Positions 54,651 through 63,912 of a stretch of 64,000 nucleotides of DNA are shown here, piece after piece. Position 1 is the stretch's first letter. Every line of letters begins with the position of its first letter. Both the position numbers and the translations under genes were made by a program. The notes under the pieces were generated by a model. The model saw only the letters and a program-made list of their open reading frames with translations. It was not told where the DNA came from and searched no databases. The stretch comes from Sphingobacteriales bacterium JAD_PAG50586_3 (lineage in GTDB: Bacteria > Bacteroidota > Bacteroidia > CAMBQF01): NCBI GenBank assembly GCA_023213195.1, contig CP096135.1, positions 2,538,842 through 2,602,841 of the forward strand, written 5' to 3'.

Positions 54651-55655
54651 TTAGGGGTATTCCATTAGGTATTGCAGGGCTTGTTTAATGTCCATATCGC
54701 CGTACATAATGCGGTAGAGGGCCTCGGTAATAGGGGCGCGCACCTTATAGTTATTTACCAGTGCCTTGGCAACCTTAATGGTATTGATACCCTCGGCAGC
54801 CTCGGTCATGGTTTTGGTAATGGCATCTAAAGATTCTCCTTTTGCTAAGCGGAAACCAACAGTATAGTTACGGCTTAGCGGACTTGATGATGTGGCTATT
54901 AAATCGCCCACTCCTGCAAGGCCAATAAAGGCACGGGTATCGGCACCCATGGTTTTGCCAATGTATATCATCTCGGCCATACCGCGACTAATAAGCAGTG
55001 CACGGGCATTATCGCCCAGGCCTAAACCGCCTAACGCGCCCGATGCTATTGCTATAACGTTTTTAAGTACGCCTGCTATTTCAATACCGGTAACATCGTG
55101 GCTGCCGTATACCTGAAAACGCCTGCTGCGCAGGGCTTTTTGGCCTTCATGTATTACTTCCTCAAAGCGGCTGGCAACAACAGTTGCGGCGGGCTGCCCC
55201 TGCATAATTTCTGATGCCAGGTTGGGTCCACCAAGGCAACCCACACGTTTTACTACACTCTCTTGCAGCACAATCTCACTCATGGTAGAAATTTGCCCGC
55301 GCGATAGGGTAGAGGTAGCTGTTAAATCCTGTACGGGGAATTTTATATCAAGCCCTTTGGTGCCGTGTATTATAATATGGTCGGGCCGCAGGGTAGGGGC
55401 CATGCTGCGTATAACCTGCCTAAACCCTAACGATGATACCACGGGGAACAGCAACGTGCAATTACTTGTTACTTCGGTAATGTCACTGGTGGCGGTTACG
55501 CGTGCGTTTAATTTTTTGCCGTAAATCTCGTGGTTGGCGTTAATAGCGTCTGCCACTTCGGATCGGCGAGAGTAGAGTATTACATCGCGGTTTTCTGCCA
55601 ATAGGTTAGCCAGGGCCAGGCCAAAGCTGCCCGAGCCTACCACGCCCACAGTCAT
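54651..55655 (-). CDS. gpsA: Glycerol-3-phosphate dehydrogenase [NAD(P)+] GpsA
   Basis: About 334 residues from ATG 55655 (MTVGVVGSGSFGLALANLLA); the frame is open 10 codons further upstream, but those overlap the previous gene and precede the normal NAD-binding start. Motifs: GSGSFG nucleotide loop, GTKGLD, GGPNLASEI with the K of GVLKNVIAIASG (catalytic Lys), and NARALLISRGMAEM. It reduces dihydroxyacetone phosphate to glycerol-3-phosphate for phospholipid synthesis. It starts 8 bases after the acyltransferase gene that would use its product. Confidence 0.92.
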   Translation of the reverse strand: MTVGVVGSGSFGLALANLLAENRDVILYSRRSEVADAINANHEIYGKKLNARVTATSDITEVTSNCTLLFPVVSSLGFRQVIRSMAPTLRPDHIIIHGTKGLDIKFPVQDLTATSTLSRGQISTMSEIVLQESVVKRVGCLGGPNLASEIMQGQPAATVVASRFEEVIHEGQKALRSRRFQVYGSHDVTGIEIAGVLKNVIAIASGALGGLGLGDNARALLISRGMAEMIYIGKTMGADTRAFIGLAGVGDLIATSSSPLSRNYTVGFRLAKGESLDAITKTMTEAAEGINTIKVAKALVNNYKVRAPITEALYRIMYGDMDIKQALQYLMEYP

Positions 55656-55662
55656 GTTCCGG

Positions 55663-57369
55663 TTAAATGTGCTTGTTAAGTCCATATCCTTCCAAACGGT
55701 TGTGGTAGTAGTATAATAAGTTAAAATCTTCTGATGCTATAGTGCCCTCTTTAGTCAGCTTAACAGGGCGTTGCGCGTGGTAAATGCCACTGTTGCGTAC
55801 GCCTTCTTCAATAATGCCTTTGGTATCAAAACGGTCAAAATCATCGTCTAACCGTATTTTGCCTTCGGCGCTCATTTGTTTAAGCACACCAACCATCCGT
55901 TCAATGGTTTCGTAAAACTCATTGTATTCTATGGTATGGTCGTCTTCGGGCAGACGCAGCAAAGAATATAGGTCAAGCTTTTTGTGGCGTTTTTTAATAA
56001 TCTGGAAAGCGGTGTAAGCTACCAAATGGCTGGGGTACACCATGTTTTCTTTATGGTATCGCTTTACAATCTCATCGCCCAGCATGCGGGTGTATTCGGC
56101 CTCGCGCTGTTGGTCGTGCGTTATAACGCCATTGGTAATAAAGTAGCGCATAATATCTACCTGCCTGCCGTTGCGGTCTATGCTCTGACCTTCGTGGTTT
56201 ACATCGTTGCCAAACAAGTCCATGGGCTTACCAAACGATATAGACATTTCGCCCTGAACCGTTAAAAACTTGTAGATAAATTTGAACATGTTTATTGATG
56301 ATGAGCCGCTGCGGTTTTCATCATAATACTGCTCTTGCCCTGCCCGTTTTAAATGCTCGTTTATAAGCGACGGTGCTTCTAACACAAAGTTGTAATTAAA
56401 CACCACAGGCACTACGTATATTTTACGGGCTTTATCGTTTGGCTTATCAATATAATTAAGCCTTTGCGCTTCAAAAGCAGTACCTAGTAAGCCCAGTTTT
56501 AGCTTACTTTCTATAGCGCCCGAGCGGGAGCGTGTACCCCCGGGAAAAAACAGGCTGTTAGAGCCATGCCTTAACGCCAAGGTAGAGTATGCTTTTAGTG
56601 TTTCTAAGTAAATAAGGTTTTTGCGGCGGCGGTCTACCTTGTATGCCCCAAGGCGGTTCATAAAAAAGGCCAGTAGCTTAATGCCAAACAGGTTTAGGCC
56701 TGCACCGTATACAAATGGTGGCAACCCAATAGATTGTATAGCCCAACCTATAAGAATACTATCAATATTACTAAAATGGGTAGGCACCATAATTACCGTG
56801 CCTTTGGTGGCCAGGTTGCGTATATCATCAATAGCACCAACCAGTTTAATTTTTTCGTGTAACTCCCGGCGCTGGCCGCGCAGGGTGCGCATGCCAAATA
56901 CGTTCCACGAGTTTAAAAGCCTTGCAAAACCAAAGGTGGTAAAGCCCTTGGCAAAGTTGTAGGCACTCATGTTAAAGTTACCAGCAATCTCGTCAGAGTA
57001 GCGCTCTACAATGCGTTGTAGTATGGCTTCTTCGTCTTGCCCCTCGGGTGCAACACCATCAGGCGGAATTTTTAATAAGGCCTTTTTTATAGAACCCCAA
57101 AATGCTTTCTCGTCGGGTTTATCGGCTTTCCATGGGGTTTGCGATATGCGCACCCGTTCAAGGTATAAAGCCTTAGCCAGCTCATCGTTAAGGTTGGCGC
57201 GGCTGTTGTTGGTAGCATCGTGTACGGCTTTTAGTGTGTACTCTTCTACTTCCTTAACCAGCTCGCTGCGATTACGGCCCATTTGGGCAATAGGCCACTC
57301 TCTCCAGTCAGGAAAAAGCTCGTCGTACATCCAGCCCTTATTATTTTTATTTTTTGTTTTCTCGCTCAT
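55663..57369 (-). CDS. Glycerol-3-phosphate/1-acylglycerol-3-phosphate acyltransferase, PlsB-like
   Basis: 568 residues. The acyltransferase block reads HFSNIDSILIGWAIQSIGLP (H-x4-D motif I), then MNRLGAYKVDRRRKN (motif II), LFFPGGTRSRSG (motif III, with Gly where most members have Glu) and VVPVVFNYNFVLEAP (motif IV). Length and the helical N- and C-terminal extensions are those of PlsB-like rather than PlsC enzymes. No clear transmembrane helix. It would acylate glycerol-3-phosphate from the adjacent gpsA. Acyl donor specificity unknown. Confidence 0.85.
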   Translation of the reverse strand: MSEKTKNKNNKGWMYDELFPDWREWPIAQMGRNRSELVKEVEEYTLKAVHDATNNSRANLNDELAKALYLERVRISQTPWKADKPDEKAFWGSIKKALLKIPPDGVAPEGQDEEAILQRIVERYSDEIAGNFNMSAYNFAKGFTTFGFARLLNSWNVFGMRTLRGQRRELHEKIKLVGAIDDIRNLATKGTVIMVPTHFSNIDSILIGWAIQSIGLPPFVYGAGLNLFGIKLLAFFMNRLGAYKVDRRRKNLIYLETLKAYSTLALRHGSNSLFFPGGTRSRSGAIESKLKLGLLGTAFEAQRLNYIDKPNDKARKIYVVPVVFNYNFVLEAPSLINEHLKRAGQEQYYDENRSGSSSINMFKFIYKFLTVQGEMSISFGKPMDLFGNDVNHEGQSIDRNGRQVDIMRYFITNGVITHDQQREAEYTRMLGDEIVKRYHKENMVYPSHLVAYTAFQIIKKRHKKLDLYSLLRLPEDDHTIEYNEFYETIERMVGVLKQMSAEGKIRLDDDFDRFDTKGIIEEGVRNSGIYHAQRPVKLTKEGTIASEDFNLLYYYHNRLEGYGLNKHI

Positions 57370-57380
57370 TAGCTAAACGC

Positions 57381-57388
57381 CAAAGCTA
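57381..57388 (-). promoter_or_regulatory. Promoter -7 element of the acyltransferase-gpsA operon
   Basis: TAGCTTTG on the minus strand matches TAnnTTTG and ends 11 bases before the ATG. Confidence 0.55.
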
Positions 57389-57470
57389 TAAATTTTACTA
57401 AACATTAAGCCGTACTATAACATTTTACTAAAGATAAACGTTTAAGTGAAAACCCAATAATGCTGTAAGT

Positions 57471-57818
57471 ATGAAGAATAAGCTGGATATTGTGCACCTT
57501 AAAACGTATATAAATGCGAATGATGCGTTGTTGAAAAAGCTGCTTACCTCTTTTGCTACCAATATACCACCGCAATTGCAAGAGCTTAAACAGTTTGCAA
57601 CAGAAAATAAACACCACGAAACAGCCGAAATGGCCCATAAACTTAAAACTCCTTTTTTATACTTTGGGTTGAATACGGTAGCTGCCAGGTTAGAGAATAT
57701 TGAACAGAATGTGGTGAGCCTGGATGGTGCTTTTGTGCTGGATGAGGTGGAGCGCATAATTCTTATTGCAAATGATTGTACAGAACAGGCACATCAGGAA
57801 ATAGAAAGACTATCTTAG
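57471..57818 (+). CDS. Hpt (histidine phosphotransfer) domain protein
   Basis: 115 residues; signature AEMAHKLKTPFLYFGLN with phospho-accepting His56, followed by a helix (AARLENIEQNVVSLD). The preceding DALLKKLLTSFATNIPPQL is the first Hpt helix. It is 6 bases upstream of a membrane hybrid kinase and most likely takes phosphate from that kinase's receiver. Unlike the Hpt protein at 18777 it has no extra C-terminal helix. Confidence 0.87.
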   Translation: MKNKLDIVHLKTYINANDALLKKLLTSFATNIPPQLQELKQFATENKHHETAEMAHKLKTPFLYFGLNTVAARLENIEQNVVSLDGAFVLDEVERIILIANDCTEQAHQEIERLS

Positions 57819-57824
57819 CCGTTA

Positions 57825-59919
57825 GTGAAAAGGTCGTATATAACACTTAAAGTAATTGCAGGTTTGTTGCTGCTAATGTCGGCAATTGCATTCTCATTAT
57901 ACCTGATAAATAAACAGTTAAAGGAACATTCGGGGTTGGTTAATAAAATTAACGACCCTAATATTTTTATTGATACCTGGGACAGGGTACTCTTTAAACT
58001 GGACAACGCCGGCGAAACTATTTACCGCTACAACACCACCGGAGACAGTACCGCCTTTGTTGAGTTTGATGCCGAACGTAAAGGGATTTACATTGTTATA
58101 GACAGCTTGGGCCAACTGGCAAATGCAAACGCCGAGCGTAAAATACTGGTAGACTCGTTATACAGTTTGGTTGATAAGCGCCTTGAATTGTATGTAATAA
58201 GGGCTTACACTATTAATGAGAATACCAATATGGCGGCCTTTGACGAGGCTACTAAAAAGGTGGTAGACAACGAGAACAGAACCATTGATAAAGATGTAAA
58301 AAGCGTTGCCGACGATCCGTCTAAGATAAATGCCATAAACACAGGCAAGCAAACTTTTTGGAAACGCATGTTTACCAAACGGAAGAAAACTAAAGATTCT
58401 GGTGGCGAAATGACCATTTTTGTGCCCGATACCATTAGCAAAAAAGAAGAAGCCAAACGGGTAAACAGGATTATAAATAACCTTAGGCAGGCTGAACTTA
58501 CGGTTAAAGAAGAAAATCAAAAGAAAATGTTGGGCCTTATTGCGCAAGAGCAATTTACCGATGGGCGGCTTTATACCCTTACCCGCCAAATGGAGCAGGC
58601 CGAAATTAATGCTACACAACAGCAAATACTTACCACCGCGGGCTCTTTAAATGATAGTACGCAGGATATTATGATTAAACTGGCAGCGGCAGGCGTTGTA
58701 TTTCTGCTGCTATTTGCTTTTTCATTCAGCGCGATGTTAACCGCAACTACAAGCTGCAAAAAGAACTAGACCTGGCCCGTATTAATGCCGAGCAACTTGC
58801 TAAGGCAAGAGAAGATTTTGCATCAAACATGAGCCACGAAATACGTACCCCGCTAAATGCCTTAGTAGGTTTTTCTGAACAGTTGGCAAATAGCAGGCTA
58901 GAGCAGCAGCAAACCACTATGGCCAATGCGCTGCTGCGCTCGTCTAAACACCTTTTAAGTGTTATAAACCCGGTGCTTGATTATAGTAAACTAATAGCTG
59001 GCAAGGCCGATTTAGAGCAGGTTGCTTTTACTATTGATGAGGTGCTGGAAGATGTAAAGCTGCTTTACGAAAAACAAGTAACAGATAAAGGCTTAAAATT
59101 TGTTTTTGAGCGCGATGCCACCGTGCCAAACAGGGTGGTAGGCGATGTGGTAAAACTACGCCAGGTGCTGTATAATTTGGTATCTAACGCTATTAAATTC
59201 ACCCAAAAGGGCAGTATAATTGTTAGCGCTAAACTTATAAGCAATGTTAGTGGTAAAGCCACTATAGAATTTGCGGTGAGCGATACCGGCATTGGCATAG
59301 CCCAGGATAAACTAGGCAGTGTTTTTGAAGAATTTACCCAAGCTGATAATAGCATCACCCGTAAATACGGCGGCACGGGGTTAGGGTTAAATATTGCCAA
59401 GCGCCTTATTGAGTTGCAGGGTGGAACCATTGAAGTGCTTAGCACCCCCGATGTTGGCAGTAGCTTTGTTGTAACCATTGGCTATGCTGTAGATACAGCG
59501 ACAGAGAAGGTTGCCGATACGATAAAAAAGACAGTACTACCTTGTTTAAGGGCAAAACCATTATTGTTTGCGATGATGAGGATATAAACCGAATGCTGGC
59601 TAACCATATATTAAGCGGCTACGGTGCTACGGTTTACGAAGCGGCATCTGCAGCAGAACTTATTAAGTATGTAGAAGACTTAGTGCCCGATTTGGTTCTA
59701 ACAGACCTTCACATGCCCGGTGTTGATGGTATTGAAGCCCTTTTGCAGGTGCGTAACAACCCGCGGCGCGAGGTATCCTCTGTGCCTTTTGTGGCCCTTA
59801 CAGGCAACGTAAAGCCCGGCGAAAAAGAGCGTTGTATTGAAATGGGTATGAATGGCTTTTTAGCCAAGCCTTTTATGGAAGCACAGCTAATAGAAGCTGT
59901 AACATTGGCACTTAAATAA
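57825..59919 (+). CDS. Membrane hybrid sensor histidine kinase (frame broken at 58738-58742 and 59524-59529)
   Basis: About 698 residues, GTG start. N-terminal helix (ITLKVIAGLLLLMSAIAFSL), a ~260-residue extracytoplasmic sensor that is mainly helical and not similar to a known sensor domain, a second helix (LAAAGVVFLLLFAFSF), then [17 protein letters not shown] (H-box), N-box YNLVSNAIKFTQKG, SDTGIGIAQDK and YGGTGLGLNIAKR, and a C-terminal receiver (TIIVCDDEDINR, LVLTDLHMPGVDG, FLAKPF). One more T at 58738-58742 gives FFIQRDVNRNYKL; one more A at 59524-59529 gives KKDSTTLFKGK. It forms a phosphorelay with the upstream Hpt gene. Confidence 0.86.
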
Positions 59920-60039
59920 ACATCCAACAATCGTTTAAATATAGCCTGCAGTAGGCTAAGTTTTACCACCTGTCGAACTGGGTGTAAGTAGCAAAATTTT
60001 TTATCGTTACACCTAGGGTAACCATAAGATAAAAGCGCT

Positions 60040-60423
60040 ATGAAAATCCTGTTGGCAGAAGACGATGTGTTTACCCTAACCATACTACAAGGGTATTTAG
60101 AAGAAAATGGCTACGATGTAGTTACTGTAACAAATGGCGGCGAAGCCTTAAATAAGCTGGAGAACGAGACAGGTTTTGATTTAATACTTTCAGATATTTT
60201 TATGCCGGTAGTTTCGGGTATAATGATGGGTAACCTGGTTAGGCAGTTCTACTTTTCTACCACACCGGTTATACTCTTTTCGGGCACAGATAATGCGGCA
60301 GTACGCAGGGCGGCAAATCTTGCCGGGGCCGATGGTTTTTTACCCAAACCTATATCAAAAGACAGGCTCCTGAAAACTATTTCCGACATTCAGAATAAAG
60401 GCCGCAGGCAAGCATCAAGTTAA
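60040..60423 (+). CDS. Single-domain response regulator
   Basis: 127 residues, receiver only: ILLAEDDVFTLTILQGYLEE, DLILSDIFMPVVSGIMMG (Asp about 53), VILFSGTD and FLPKPIS. It may be the target of the phosphorelay that precedes it and would act by protein contact. The gap of 120 bases to the kinase has no terminator. Confidence 0.87.
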   Translation: MKILLAEDDVFTLTILQGYLEENGYDVVTVTNGGEALNKLENETGFDLILSDIFMPVVSGIMMGNLVRQFYFSTTPVILFSGTDNAAVRRAANLAGADGFLPKPISKDRLLKTISDIQNKGRRQASS

Positions 60424-60516
60424 GGTAATATATTGATTATTAATTTAGAACCATTATTGCTTGCTTTTATAGCTATTGCCATATATTAGTTGTAATATGC
60501 ATCAAAATAATAAATA

Positions 60517-61214
60517 GTGCTCCATAACTGTTTAATTGTTGATGATAATGAGTTGTCTCAGTATGATTTAGAAAATAAATTATCATACTGGCCAGAGTTT
60601 AACTTACTTGGAAAAGTGGGTTCAACTACTGATGCTGCAGAATTTCTAAAAAATAAAAAAATAGATTTAATCTTCTTAGACCTCCATTTAGAGGGACTAC
60701 AGGAAAAACCGTTTATTAAAATATTAGAAGCAAATAAAACACAGGTTGTGTGGCTTTCGGGCAATAAAAACCATACTGACGATGCGTTGAATTATAACCT
60801 CACCGATATTCTGGTAAAGCCCTACACCGACAATCACTTTGTTAAAACAATGATTTTGGTGTTAAAACGCTTTAAATCGGCGTTTGAGATTGAAGCTAAA
60901 TTACCCCACTGTTTGTTTGTACGGTCTAACAAAATGTTAGTAAAGCTGCCGTATGCTGATATCCTTTATGTCGAGGCCCTTTCAGACTATGTAATAATCC
61001 ACACAAAGCCTAAAAAATATACTGTGCATTCTACTATGAAAGTGTTAGAAGATGTTTTACCTCCTTCTGATTTTTTCGTTCGCATAACTCCTACATTATT
61101 AGGCTTGATAAAATTAAAACAATAGAAGATAACAGCCTGATAATTGAATCGGCCGTGCTACCGGTAAGCAGGCAAAAAATAAAATCGCTAGTAGGCCGTT
61201 TGCAAACAGTATAA
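60517..61214 (+). CDS. LytTR-family response regulator, copy 1 (frame broken at 61071-61076)
   Basis: About 232 residues, GTG start. Receiver with CLIVDDNELSQYDLENKLSY, IDLIFLDLHLEGL and ILVKPYTDNHF, followed by a LytTR DNA-binding domain (YADILYVEALSDYVIIHTKP, KKYTVHSTMKVLEDVLP). The literal frame ends at 61125; a seventh T in the T6 run gives DFFRSHNSYIIRLDKI and a stop at 61212. LytTR regulators bind direct repeats in promoters; none was identified here. Closely similar to the copy at 62550. Confidence 0.87.
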
Positions 61215-61291
61215 AAAAGCACCACCGGGTGATTTGACATTTAATCTTAATTACCTTTTGTTTTTTTTATTATTGAATAAAATGAGTAAAA

Positions 61292-61780
61292 ATGAAGAAG
61301 GCCTGTTTTACTTTGTTAGTCTCTCTTATTGCATGCAACAGTAATTCTACTATTGATAAGGTTATTAAAGAGCATGACCAAACAGACTTTTCAATATTCA
61401 AAAACAAGTATATACACTTTAGAAGCGTTGGGCAAACAAGGGCCACATCAATATATTTTGTAGGAGTGGATAGTGTTGATTGCTCGCCTTATGGTGTAGA
61501 GGTTAACAATGCTAATGATAGTGTAATCTCTATAAATAATAAGTTGGTTATTAGTTCATGTGGTAAAGATTATATGACTAATGAAAACATAACCCAAATC
61601 ACTAAAGAATATTTGAAATATAACTTTGCTCTTATTAAGGTTGATAATTATGGTAATGTATTTATCAATCCGGACAAATTGAATGAAGAACCTAATGTAT
61701 TAAGGCATGTTCCTAGTACAATGCCTCTGCATTTTAATTCGTTTAAGCATTATAGTGGCAATTGGTATTTGCGCAACTAA
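61292..61780 (+). CDS. Small lipoprotein, family not recognised
   Basis: 162 residues. Lipobox VSLIAC with Cys at about residue 15, then NSNSTIDKVIKEHDQ. Two further cysteines (DCSPYG, SSCGKD) may form a disulphide. AT-rich. It lies between two LytTR regulator genes and is a candidate target of them. Function unknown. Confidence 0.7.
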   Translation: MKKACFTLLVSLIACNSNSTIDKVIKEHDQTDFSIFKNKYIHFRSVGQTRATSIYFVGVDSVDCSPYGVEVNNANDSVISINNKLVISSCGKDYMTNENITQITKEYLKYNFALIKVDNYGNVFINPDKLNEEPNVLRHVPSTMPLHFNSFKHYSGNWYLRN

Positions 61781-61818
61781 AAAGCACCACCGGTAAAACC
61801 AGCAGTGCTTTTCTTTTT
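61778..61818 (+). terminator. Rho-independent terminator
   Basis: AAAAGCAC / GTGCTTTT with an inner imperfect stem (ACCGGT / ACCAGC) and loop AAA, followed by CTTTTT. It begins at the stop codon of the lipoprotein gene. Confidence 0.7.
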
Positions 61819-61878
61819 GAAAGGGCTGTGCAGAGCAGCCCCGGCAGATAAGCCGTTTGTATTTTCTTAGTTTAACTA

Positions 61879-62400
61879 CTAAAACCTGTAGCGCACGCTA
61901 AATGCTGAGTTAAAAGTTCCTATTACATAATCGCGCGGGCCAAAATCAAGTCCCGGTTTTACATCAAAGCCAATATCAACAGGCGCTCCCGGTATGCGAT
62001 ATTCAATACCCATTATACCATCGGGGCCAAAGCTTGCCCTGCCGCCTTGTTCAACATATACATAATCAACCTTGCCATTATTTCGCCTGCGTGCAACCAC
62101 CCAACGGTCTAAAGTGCCTATATGCGCACCTACGCCTAAGTAGCCTTGTAGTCCGGGTACACCAAATGGCAAATGCCACTCATACAGGCCCGTAAATATC
62201 AGCCCGCGGTAGCCGGTATGCAACATAAGTTCCATGCCGCCATTGCCGCCAAAATAGTGTTTATAGGTAATGCCGGGGTCGCTACCTAAACGTATACCAA
62301 TGGCATTGCTGTTTTGAGAATAAATATTTGTAGTACATAGCATTAGCGCTATTGCTATTAAGCCATGCTTTAAATTGAAATTGCGTTCTCCCATCTTCAT
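61879..62400 (-). CDS. Outer-membrane beta-barrel-like protein
   Basis: 173 residues. Signal peptide to about 29 (LIAIALMLCTTNIYSQ). The mature part alternates polar and hydrophobic residues with Gly/Tyr/Trp-rich strands (GIRLGSDPGITYKHYFGGNG, GYRGLIFTGLYEWHLPFG) and ends in an aromatic residue (SVRYRF), the usual barrel-assembly signal. About eight strands would fit its size. Identity unknown. It faces the second LytTR gene, 149 bases away, with divergent orientation. Confidence 0.72.
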   Translation of the reverse strand: MKMGERNFNLKHGLIAIALMLCTTNIYSQNSNAIGIRLGSDPGITYKHYFGGNGGMELMLHTGYRGLIFTGLYEWHLPFGVPGLQGYLGVGAHIGTLDRWVVARRRNNGKVDYVYVEQGGRASFGPDGIMGIEYRIPGAPVDIGFDVKPGLDFGPRDYVIGTFNSAFSVRYRF

Positions 62401-62549
62401 AATTATGTGTTTTAAAGGTTTTATATTTACAATCGCAAAGGTGCTGTGTTTGTTTGCGTTAGCGGGTTGTTTTCGACAAAGGGTAACTTTCTTTCGATAT
62501 TTTGCTTCTTATCGGCGATTTTTCCCGTAATTAGCAGCTTGATAACGTT

Positions 62550-63253
62550 TTGCCCACTATGGAACTAAGGTGCTTAGTTGTTGATGATGATGAATTTGTG
62601 CGGATTGATTTGGAGAGCAAGCTTTCTCATTGGACCGAGGTAAGCATTGTTGCCCTATGTCCATCAGCAATAGATGCTATGCGCATTTTGGAAGAAGAAA
62701 AGATTGACCTAATCTTTTTAGACATCCACATGCCGGGCATGACAGGTTTTCAGTTTATCAAATCGTTAGAGCTTAATAAAACACAGGTAGTATTGGTTAC
62801 AGGTAACAAAGAGCATGCTGTTGATGCCTTTGAATATGATGTAACCGACTTTTTGGTAAAACCATTTACCGACGACCGCTTTGTAAAAACCATGCTTAAA
62901 GTGCTTAAACGTGCTAAGCAGGCAGGCCCGGCCGATAAGCAAAGCGACCATCTTTTTATTAAGGTGAACAAAATTCTAGAGAAGATTAAGTACACCGATA
63001 TATTGTATATTGAAGCTTTGGCTGATTATGTACAAATACAAACGGGTGCTAAAAAATACACTATACATTCTACTATGAAAGGCATGGAAGAATCGCTACC
63101 AAGGCCGATTTTTTCCGTACCCATAATTCATATATTGTTAGGCTTGATAAGATTACACGCATAGAAGATAACCTGCTTATTATAGACGATGTAACTATAC
63201 CTGTTAGTCGCAACAAGGTTAAACCCCTAATGCAGCGTTTAAACACCATTTAG
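62550..63253 (+). CDS. LytTR-family response regulator, copy 2 (frame broken near 63101)
   Basis: About 235 residues. Receiver: CLVVDDDEFVRIDLESKLSH, IDLIFLDIHMPGMTGFQF and DFLVKPFTDDRFVKTMLKVL; LytTR domain: YTDILYIEALADYVQIQTGA and KKYTIHSTMKGMEESLP. The literal frame ends at 63163; one more A at 63101-63102 (CTACCAAAGG) gives KADFFRTHNSYIVRLDKI and a stop at 63251. It is a paralog of the regulator at 60517, with most domain-defining stretches shared. A kinase partner is not adjacent. Confidence 0.87.
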
Positions 63254-63256
63254 CAA

Positions 63257-63264
63257 TATATTTG
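63257..63264 (+). promoter_or_regulatory. Promoter -7 element of pth
   Basis: TATATTTG matches TAnnTTTG, starting 3 bases after the LytTR stop and 17 bases before the pth ATG. Confidence 0.6.
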
Positions 63265-63281
63265 CCCCGTTAAATTTTGCT

Positions 63282-63845
63282 ATGAAATATCTGGTAGCCT
63301 GTTTGGGTAATATTGGTTCTGAATACGAAAACACACGACACAATGTAGGCTTTTTGGTAGCCGACGAGTTGGTTAAAAAGGCCGAGGGTACATTTACCTT
63401 GCAACGCCTTGCACACACTGCTACCATTAGGGTTAAAAACAAAACGCTGGTGGTTATAAAACCCACTACGTATATGAACCTGAGTGGAAAAGCTGTGCGC
63501 CATTACCTTACCGACGAAAAAATTCCTTTAGAAAACCTTATTGTAGTAACTGACGATTTAGCCCTGCCCTTTGGCACCCTCCGTATGAAAGGCTCGGGTA
63601 GCGATGGTGGCCATAATGGCCTTAAAAACATACAAGAGATACTTCAAACAGCAGCATACGCGCGTTTGCGTTTTGGCGTGGGCAACAACTTTGCCAAAGG
63701 CCGCCAGGTAGATTATGTATTGGGCCAGTGGGACGATGAAGAGAAGAAAACCCTTACCGAAAGGGTAGAAAAGGCCGCAGACTTTGTTAGAGCGTTTTGT
63801 TTGGAAGGTCTTAACAATGCTATGAATAAGTATAACAATAAGTAG
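63282..63845 (+). CDS. pth: Peptidyl-tRNA hydrolase
   Basis: 187 residues, usual length. YLVACLGNIGSEYENTRHNV contains Asn10 and the catalytic His20; KPTTYMNLSGKAV, VVTDDLALPFGTLRMKGSGS (catalytic Asp) and DGGHNGLKNI follow. It frees tRNA from peptidyl-tRNA released during translation. Expressed from its own promoter. Confidence 0.94.
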   Translation: MKYLVACLGNIGSEYENTRHNVGFLVADELVKKAEGTFTLQRLAHTATIRVKNKTLVVIKPTTYMNLSGKAVRHYLTDEKIPLENLIVVTDDLALPFGTLRMKGSGSDGGHNGLKNIQEILQTAAYARLRFGVGNNFAKGRQVDYVLGQWDDEEKKTLTERVEKAADFVRAFCLEGLNNAMNKYNNK

Positions 63846-63901
63846 TTTGTAGCTGATAGCTTACAGCGTATAGATTTCACTGTGGCTTAATAATGGTTTT
63901 G

Positions 63902-63909
63902 TAGATTTG
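63902..63909 (+). promoter_or_regulatory. Promoter -7 element of the last gene
   Basis: TAGATTTG matches TAnnTTTG and ends 3 bases before the ATG at 63913. Confidence 0.5.
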
Positions 63910-63912
63910 GGC

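Noticed and set aside
23760-63110. Programmed frameshifting as the explanation for the many breaks.
   Set aside because: The sites share no slippery heptamer or downstream structure, affect enzymes that need the full length, and nearly all are repaired by adding one base to a run.
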